A DNA stretch of 64,000 bases, taken from the NCBI RefSeq assembly GCF_037658235.1, contig NZ_JBBJLN010000001.1, forward strand, positions 310,001 to 374,000, read 5' to 3'. This DNA is from Yunchengibacter salinarum. Its GTDB lineage: Bacteria > Pseudomonadota > Alphaproteobacteria > Sphingomonadales > Kordiimonadaceae. Made by a program: the position numbers and the translations under genes. Below, piece after piece: positions 58,670 through 64,000 of this stretch. The notes beneath the pieces were generated by a model. It saw nothing but the letters and a program-made list of their open reading frames with translations, had not been told where the DNA came from and searched no databases. How positions within the stretch are numbered: position 1 is the stretch's first letter; every line of letters starts with the position of its first letter.

Positions 58670-58756
58670 AGACCGTAAGTTCCAAAACACCAGCGCCCTT
58701 GCAGCCATGTGCCGGGGCGCGCCTGCTGAAACCGTTCTGCAAGAAGGACCGAGCCC

Positions 58757-59476
58757 ATGCGACCGAGCGGACGCGCCGCCGACGAGATGCGAACCCTGGA
58801 ATTCCTGCCCGGCTTTTCCAAGCACGCCGAAGGCAGTTGCCTTGCCAAATTCGGCGATACCCATGTGCTGGTCACCGCCAGCTTCGAACACCGCCCGCCG
58901 CCCTGGCTCAGGGATACCGGCAGGGGCTGGGTCACGGCGGAATATGGTATGCTGCCCCGCTCCACCCATGAACGGATGCCGCGCGAAGCCAGCCGCGGCA
59001 AGCAGGGCGGTCGCACGCTGGAAATCCAGCGCCTGATCGGCCGGGCGCTCCGCGCCGTGGTGGATCTGGAAAAAATGGGCGAAAAACAGGTGCGGGTGGA
59101 CTGCGACGTGCTGCAAGCCGATGGCGGCACCCGCACGGCGGCCATTTCCGGCGCCTATGTGGCTCTGCACCAGTGCTTCAGCCACCTGTATCAGGAAGGC
59201 AAGATGGAGCATTTCCCCCTGATCGACAGCGTTCAGGCGGTCTCGTGCGGGCTGTATAAGGGCCAGCCGGTGCTGGATCTGGATTATCCCGAAGACAGCG
59301 CCGCCGCCACGGATGCCAATTTCGTCCTTACCGGGTCCGGCGGGATCGTGGAAATCCAGTCCACCGCCGAGGAAGAGCCCTTTTCCGAAGAAGACTTCCT
59401 GCGCCTGCTGCGGCTGGCCCGGATCGGCTGCGACGGCATCAAGCGCACTCAGGAAAGTGCGCTGGGGCAGGGCTGA
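58757..59476 (+). CDS. rph: Ribonuclease PH
   Basis: RNase PH trims the 3' ends of tRNA precursors using phosphate. The 239 residues include MRPSGRAADEMRTLEFLPGF, YGMLPRSTHERMPREASRGK, and the phosphate/active-site block VDCDVLQADGGTRTAAISG with ATDANFVLTG. AGAAGGA precedes the ATG. The stop shares its A with the rdgB start (TGATG), so the genes are coupled; rph-rdgB-hemW is a conserved alphaproteobacterial order, here divergent from hrcA. Confidence 0.97.
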   Translation: MRPSGRAADEMRTLEFLPGFSKHAEGSCLAKFGDTHVLVTASFEHRPPPWLRDTGRGWVTAEYGMLPRSTHERMPREASRGKQGGRTLEIQRLIGRALRAVVDLEKMGEKQVRVDCDVLQADGGTRTAAISGAYVALHQCFSHLYQEGKMEHFPLIDSVQAVSCGLYKGQPVLDLDYPEDSAAATDANFVLTGSGGIVEIQSTAEEEPFSEEDFLRLLRLARIGCDGIKRTQESALGQG

Positions 59477-60084
59477 TGGCCCGCGCGCTCACCGGGCAGG
59501 GGCGGCTGGTGATCGCCAGCCACAATCAGGGCAAAGTGCGCGAAATCGGCGCCCTGATGGCCCCCCACGGGATCGAAACCCTGTCTGCCGCGGACCTGAA
59601 CCTGCCCGAACCGGACGAGACCGGCACCAGCTTTCAGGCCAATGCGGAGCTGAAGGCACTGGCGGCGGCAAAAGCGGCGGGTCTGCCCGCGCTGGCGGAT
59701 GACAGCGGGCTGGAAGTTCATGCGCTGGGCGGCGATCCCGGCATTTACAGCGCCCGCTGGGGCGGCCCGGACAAGGATTTCACCCTGGCCATGGACAAGG
59801 TGCGCCGGGCGCTGGAAAACGGCGGCCATGACAATCACGGCGCCAATTTCACCTGCGCGCTCACCCTCGCCTGGCCGGACGGCCACAGCGACACATTTCT
59901 GGGGCGCGTGTTCGGAACCCTGGTCTTTCCGCCCCGCGGGGAGCAGGGCTTCGGCTATGATCCGATCTTTGTGCCGGAAAGTCATTCCATCACCTTTGGC
60001 GAGATGGACCCGGATGCCAAGCACCGCATCAGCCATCGGGCCGACGCGTTCCGCCAGTTGATGGCGGCCTGCCTGCCGCGATGA
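59476..60084 (+). CDS. rdgB: XTP/dITP diphosphatase RdgB
   Basis: RdgB hydrolyses non-canonical purine nucleotides (dITP, XTP) so they are not built into DNA or RNA. The 202 residues contain LVIASHNQGKVREI, FQANAELKALAAAKAAG, the metal-binding ADDSGLEVHALGGDPGIYSA, and GFGYDPIFVPES with the nucleobase pocket. It is joined to rph by TGATG and overlaps hemW by 4 nt. Confidence 0.97.
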   Translation: MARALTGQGRLVIASHNQGKVREIGALMAPHGIETLSAADLNLPEPDETGTSFQANAELKALAAAKAAGLPALADDSGLEVHALGGDPGIYSARWGGPDKDFTLAMDKVRRALENGGHDNHGANFTCALTLAWPDGHSDTFLGRVFGTLVFPPRGEQGFGYDPIFVPESHSITFGEMDPDAKHRISHRADAFRQLMAACLPR

Positions 60085-61304
60085 GCGCCCCCGCCCCGGC
60101 AAGCGACACGGCTGCCCATGCCGTCGCCCTGCCCGGTTCCGACCGGGCCATGCCGGTGGGGGTTTATGTGCATTGGCCGTTCTGCGAGAAAAAATGCCCT
60201 TATTGCGACTTCAACAGCCATGTGCGCCCGGAGGTGGACCATGATCGCTGGCGCCGGGCGCTGGTGCGGGAAATCCGGGAAACCGCCGCGCTTTATCCCC
60301 GCCTCACCACCCGCAGCGTGTTTTTCGGTGGCGGCACCCCCAGCCTGATGGACCCGCACACCACCGCCGCCGTGCTGACGGAGATCAACCGCGCCTGGCC
60401 CATGGAGCAGAATGCGGAAATCACGCTGGAGGCCAACCCTTCCAGCGTGGAGGCGGGCCGCTTCCGGGCCTTTGCGGATGCGGGCGTGAACCGGCTGAGC
60501 GTGGGTGTGCAGAGCTTTGACGATGACGCGCTTCGTTTTCTGGGGCGCCTGCACGACAGCGCCGCCGCCCGCCGCGCGCTGGATGTGGCGTTCAACAGCG
60601 TGGGCCGGGTCAGCTTCGATCTGATTACCGGGCGACCGGACCAGAGCCTGTCCGCCTGGCAGGCGGAGCTGGATGAAGCGCTGGCTTATGGGCCGGATCA
60701 TATCTCGCTGTATCAACTGACCATCGAGCCGGGCACCGCCTTTGCCGCCCAACATGCGCGCGGGCGCTTCACAATGCCCGACGAGGACCATGCTGCGGCA
60801 CTGTTCCGCGCCACGCGGGACCGGCTGCACGCCGCCGGGCTGCCCGCCTATGAGGTATCGAACCATGCCCGGCCCGACATGGAAAGCCGCCACAATCTGA
60901 TCTATTGGACCGGCGGCGCCCATGTGGGCATCGGCCCCGGCGCCCATGGCCGCCTGCCCGCCCACAGCGGCCCCGGCGCCCTGGCCACCGCCACGCACAA
61001 GCGACCGGAACGCTGGCTTTCACAAGTGGAGAAAAGCGGGCTGGGGCTGATCGAAACCACGCCCGTTCCAGCGCAAGAGCGCTTGCGCGAAACCATCATG
61101 ACCGGCCTGCGCCTGACGGAGGGCCTGTCGCTCGACGATCTGAAAGCCCGCTTCGGCGACAAGGCGGTGGCCACCGCGCTGGACAGTGACGGCCTGGCCC
61201 TGTTGCGGGATCAGGGTTTTCTTCAAGCAGTCCCGGACAGGCTTGTGGCCACGGAAAAAGGCTTCCTGGTTCTGAACGGGGTGATAGCGGCCATCCTTGC
61301 CTGA
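60081..61304 (+). CDS. hemW: Radical SAM heme chaperone HemW
   Basis: HemW binds heme and inserts it into respiratory enzymes; it is related to, but distinct from, coproporphyrinogen dehydrogenase HemN. The radical SAM motif is FCEKKCPYCDF (C35, C39, C42), followed by FFGGGTPSLM. The C-terminal HemN-like domain ends the 407 residues. It lacks the second cysteine pattern of HemN, as HemW should. The ATG overlaps the rdgB stop by 4 nt. Confidence 0.93.
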   Translation: MSAPAPASDTAAHAVALPGSDRAMPVGVYVHWPFCEKKCPYCDFNSHVRPEVDHDRWRRALVREIRETAALYPRLTTRSVFFGGGTPSLMDPHTTAAVLTEINRAWPMEQNAEITLEANPSSVEAGRFRAFADAGVNRLSVGVQSFDDDALRFLGRLHDSAAARRALDVAFNSVGRVSFDLITGRPDQSLSAWQAELDEALAYGPDHISLYQLTIEPGTAFAAQHARGRFTMPDEDHAAALFRATRDRLHAAGLPAYEVSNHARPDMESRHNLIYWTGGAHVGIGPGAHGRLPAHSGPGALATATHKRPERWLSQVEKSGLGLIETTPVPAQERLRETIMTGLRLTEGLSLDDLKARFGDKAVATALDSDGLALLRDQGFLQAVPDRLVATEKGFLVLNGVIAAILA

Positions 61305-61364
61305 GCCCTGCCCGTTTGTTTCCAACCCTGTCGGATTCCTGCCCTGTCGGGGCGCCGTGACCCC

Positions 61365-62771
61365 TTATCGGGCCGCATCCTCGCCGTCGGGAATGGGATC
61401 GCCGGGCGCCACCAGCGGCGCACGAAACACGCCGGGGGCCGGCGCCGCCACGGTAAAGGCGCCGTCTTCAATGGCGATCACGGCCAGATTGCGATCCACC
61501 ACGCCGGTTTCCAGAAACCGGAACGGCCCATCCACCCCGGCAAAGCCACCCGGAACGGTCAATCGCTCTTCACTGAAGGGGTCTTCCGGCCCATGGGTGC
61601 GCACCAGATGAGCGGCCAGCGCGACGGCATCATAGGCCAGCGAGGCAATGCGCGGCGGCGACCCTGAAAAAAGCTCTTTATATCGTGCCAACAAGCGATT
61701 GCCGGGGCCGGGGTCGGGCGCGGCGAACAGCCCCCCCTGAAGGGTGGTTTCCCCCAGCACCACATCGTCCTGCCACAGCCCGGTTCCCAGAAAGCGCACC
61801 TGTTCCGGGTCCACCTCGAAATAAGGCAACAGCGCGGCCATGGTTCTGAGCAGGGCGCCCCCTTCAGGGATCAGCACCGCATCAAACGGTGGCGGGCCCA
61901 GCACTTCCCGATCAGCCAGGTCTTCAAGAATAGGGTCAACAAGGCCGCTGTTCAGCGCTTCCAGCGCTTGTCGTTCCGCACGCAATTCCGCCTGTCGGCT
62001 GTCATAGGCGGTCAATCTGCGGATCGGGTCGCTGACCGCTTCGGCCATCGGGGGATAATCCTGAAGGCGCGCCACCTCCGCCCCGGCGCGATTCACCGCC
62101 ATGGTGAAGGCCCGCTCCACCTGGTCGCCATATCGCCCCGCCGGAATAAGGGCGGCGAACCGTTCATGGCCGCGTTCCACCGCATAGCGCACCACCCGCG
62201 CCACTTCCTGTTCCGGCGCAAATCCGAACACATAGCGGCCCGGCGCGGCGATGGAACGGTCATTAGACAGGCCGATCACCGGAATGCCGCGCGCCGCCAC
62301 CATTTCATCCGCCGCCACCACATTATTGGCGAACAATGGTCCGATAATCAGATCCGCCCCGGCATTAAGGGCATTAAGCGCCTGTTCCCGCGTACGATCC
62401 CGCTCTCCCGCCGTATCGAAAGGCAGCAACACAAGCCGGGGATCATAGGCTTCGAACAGGGCCATGCTGGCCGCATTGAGCAGGGCCTGCCCGGTGGATG
62501 CCTGATCGCCGCTGAGCGGCAGCAAAAGGGCAATGCGCACCTTTTCGTCTTCCGGCGCCCGATCCGGCAAGGGCGACAGAACGGGGCGGCTGTCCTCCAC
62601 CGGGGCGGGTGCCTCCTGCCGGGGTTGCTGCACCCGTGTTTCCGGCGCGGGCTGGCGCGTGGTCTGGCCACCACAGCCCGCCAGCATCAGGCCGACCAGC
62701 ATGGTCAGCCCCACAGCCCTAAGCCGGAGCGGAAAGCGGTTTCTCGCGGGATGTATGGACGCGTGCCTCAA
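61365..62771 (-). CDS. Penicillin-binding protein activator lipoprotein (LpoA/LppC-like)
   Basis: The protein has a lipoprotein signal with lipobox MLAGC and a periplasmic-binding-protein fold like the C-terminal half of E. coli LpoA: VRIALLLPLSGDQASTGQAL, GADLIIGPLFANNVVAADEM and ASLAYDAVALAAHLV. LpoA activates PBP1A from the outer membrane. In alphaproteobacteria this gene sits before rsmI, as here. Start choice is uncertain: I used TTG at 62771, with AGGG upstream, which puts the lipobox cysteine at residue 33. An ATG at 62849 would give an over-long leader. Pro/Glu/Gln-rich linker residues follow the cysteine. Confidence 0.85.
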   Translation of the reverse strand: MRHASIHPARNRFPLRLRAVGLTMLVGLMLAGCGGQTTRQPAPETRVQQPRQEAPAPVEDSRPVLSPLPDRAPEDEKVRIALLLPLSGDQASTGQALLNAASMALFEAYDPRLVLLPFDTAGERDRTREQALNALNAGADLIIGPLFANNVVAADEMVAARGIPVIGLSNDRSIAAPGRYVFGFAPEQEVARVVRYAVERGHERFAALIPAGRYGDQVERAFTMAVNRAGAEVARLQDYPPMAEAVSDPIRRLTAYDSRQAELRAERQALEALNSGLVDPILEDLADREVLGPPPFDAVLIPEGGALLRTMAALLPYFEVDPEQVRFLGTGLWQDDVVLGETTLQGGLFAAPDPGPGNRLLARYKELFSGSPPRIASLAYDAVALAAHLVRTHGPEDPFSEERLTVPGGFAGVDGPFRFLETGVVDRNLAVIAIEDGAFTVAAPAPGVFRAPLVAPGDPIPDGEDAAR

Positions 62772-62926
62772 AAACCTGCACCCTGCATCAAACGGTATCC
62801 ACGCCGACCGCAACACGCGGCCCGGCGCCCATGACCCGAAAAGCCCCATCAACCTAGAGAGAGAGCGGCCCCGGTGCAAGGCGCAAGCCGCGCCATCAGG
62901 CCACATCCCGCAACGGATTTTCGCCC

Positions 62927-63823
62927 ATGACCAAGCCGCAGGACACGCCCCCGGAAAATGACCCCCTGGAACACGGGCTCCTCGCGCCCGGTTTGTATAT
63001 CGTGGGCACGCCGATCGGCAATCTGGGCGATCTGAGCCCGCGCGGGCGGGACACCCTGGCCCGCGTGGATCGCATCGCCTGCGAGGATACCCGCGTCACC
63101 GGCAGGCTGACAGGATGGATCGGCAGCAAGGCCAGCCTCACGGCCTATCACGACCACAATGCCGCCCGCGTGCGGCCGGGCCTTCTGGCGGCACTGGCAC
63201 GGGAAGAACGGGTGGCGCTGGTGAGCGATGCGGGTATGCCGCTGATCTCCGACCCCGGTTACAAACTGGTGGCCGAGGCCCGCGCGGCGGGTCATCCGGT
63301 GCGCGTTGTGCCGGGGCCGAGCGCGGTAAGCAGCGCCCTGGCGCTGGCCGGGTTGCCCACGAATCGGTTCCTCTTCGCCGGGTTTCCGCCACCAAAGACC
63401 GCCGCCCGGCGGCGCTGGTACGCCGAGCAGGACCGGGCCAATGCCACCCTTGTGGTGTTTGAAAGCGCCAAGCGCGTCGCCGCCAGCCTGCAAGACGCTG
63501 CCGGGGCACTGGGAAACCGGCCCGTGGCGCTGTGTCGGGAAATCACCAAGCGGTTTGAAACCGTGCTGGAGGGTCGGCTGGATGATCTGACCGAACGGCT
63601 TGAGGCAAGCCCGGTCAAGGGGGAAATCGTGCTGGTGATCGCCCCTGCCCCCGAAAAGCCAACAGAAATCAGGCTGACCCCGGAAGGTATTCTGGAAAAG
63701 GCACTGGAAACCATGACGGTCAGTGCCGCGGCACGATTCACGGCGGAGCTGACCGGTCGGCCCCGCAAGGCGCTGTATCAAAGGGCGCTGGAAATCGCCG
63801 ATGACCCGGATACGGATGCATGA
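62927..63823 (+). CDS. rsmI: 16S rRNA (cytidine(1402)-2'-O)-methyltransferase
   Basis: RsmI methylates the 2'-O of C1402 in the ribosomal P-site using SAM. The 298 residues contain LYIVGTPIGNLGDLSPRG, ACEDTRVTGRLTGW, ALVSDAGMPLISDPGYKLV, VVPGPSAVSSALALAGLPT and LCREITKRFETVLEG, all hallmarks of the family. It is divergent from the LpoA-like gene, and its stop overlaps the yraN ATG by 4 nt, a common pairing. Confidence 0.97.
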   Translation: MTKPQDTPPENDPLEHGLLAPGLYIVGTPIGNLGDLSPRGRDTLARVDRIACEDTRVTGRLTGWIGSKASLTAYHDHNAARVRPGLLAALAREERVALVSDAGMPLISDPGYKLVAEARAAGHPVRVVPGPSAVSSALALAGLPTNRFLFAGFPPPKTAARRRWYAEQDRANATLVVFESAKRVAASLQDAAGALGNRPVALCREITKRFETVLEGRLDDLTERLEASPVKGEIVLVIAPAPEKPTEIRLTPEGILEKALETMTVSAAARFTAELTGRPRKALYQRALEIADDPDTDA

Positions 63824-64000
63824 GCACCGCAGACCGCCAGGCCCGCGCCCAAAAGGGCCAAAGGGCGGAACGCCAGGCCCGCTGGTGGCTCCGCCTGACC
63901 GGTCACCGGATTCTGGCGCGCAATTATCGCTGCAAGGTGGGGGAGGTGGACATCATCGCCCGCCCCTTGCGCCCCGGCGCTCCGCTGCTGGCGATCGAGG
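63820..64000 (+). CDS. YraN family (UPF0102) protein, 5' part
   Basis: The reading frame runs off the window after 60 codons. It shows the UPF0102 pattern: AQKGQRAERQARWWLRLTG, ILARNYRCKVGEVDIIARP and LLAIE, resembling the Holliday-junction resolvase/endonuclease-like core (GExDIIA with acidic residues). The function is unsettled. It is translationally coupled to rsmI by an ATGA overlap. Confidence 0.9.
   Translation, partial: MSTADRQARAQKGQRAERQARWWLRLTGHRILARNYRCKVGEVDIIARPLRPGAPLLAIE

Noticed and set aside
1..64000. Mobile elements, prophage, CRISPR arrays, restriction or toxin-antitoxin loci
   Set aside because: No transposase, integrase, terminal inverted repeats, regularly spaced repeats, methylase/endonuclease pair or small toxin-antitoxin pair was found; the window reads as core chromosome.

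Overview
This window is a gene-dense, high-GC stretch of bacterial chromosome with no sign of phage, insertion sequences, integrons or CRISPR. The gene content and order point to an alphaproteobacterium: rnd-lptC-lptA-lptB-rpoN-hpf-ptsN, def-fmt-truA, a class I lysyl-tRNA synthetase, an NDUFA9-like complex I protein, metZ-apaG, and hrcA-grpE divergent from rph-rdgB-hemW. I cannot name the genus from sequence alone.

Layout. 1-5.1 kb: glutamate synthase (gltD then the 5' part of gltB, minus strand), divergent from uppP, then an NDUFA9-like dehydrogenase. 5.3-11.9 kb: tRNA-Leu(CAG), rnd, the LPS-transport genes lptC/lptA/lptB, rpoN, hpf and ptsN. 11.9-15.7 kb: the def-fmt-truA operon, a LysR regulator and a divergent small secreted protein. 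15.8-18.8 kb: maeB-PilZ-DUF1491 operon. 19.1-27.5 kb: mutS-glnD-murJ-trpS, tightly packed. 27.6-30.5 kb: a DUF4136 lipoprotein, a membrane protein with an overlapping winged-helix regulator, and a secreted metallo-beta-lactamase-fold protein. 30.7-34.7 kb: a coupled operon of a divergent Ddl-like ATP-grasp ligase, an alpha/beta hydrolase and a membrane-anchored MurF-like ligase. 34.8-42.3 kb: small envelope proteins, USP, DUF2333, DUF952, pyrD and a SprA-related repeat-rich protein. 42.3-46.6 kb: an ECF sigma factor with a ChrR-like anti-sigma, ugd and a MATE exporter. 46.6-51.4 kb: arsC, tRNA-Gly(CCC), metZ, apaG, trkH and a secreted TPR-like protein. 51.4-64 kb: TerB, a DinG-type helicase, class I lysS, grpE-hrcA, rph-rdgB-hemW, an LpoA/LppC-like lipoprotein, rsmI and the start of yraN.

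How the genes work together. Nitrogen control recurs: glutamate synthase, the PII uridylyltransferase GlnD, sigma-54 and EIIA-Ntr. Envelope building is the other theme: UppP, MurJ, LptABC, the LpoA-like protein and the Ddl/MurF-like operon.

The most interesting items are: (i) the Ddl-like/hydrolase/membrane-MurF-like operon, which looks like an undescribed side branch of peptidoglycan or lipid-linked peptide chemistry; (ii) a core of about 420 bp at roughly 37% GC inside the otherwise GC-rich trkH; (iii) an ECF/ChrR pair whose anti-sigma lacks the zinc cysteines, with a recognisable autoregulatory promoter; (iv) several clean operator-like palindromes overlapping promoters.
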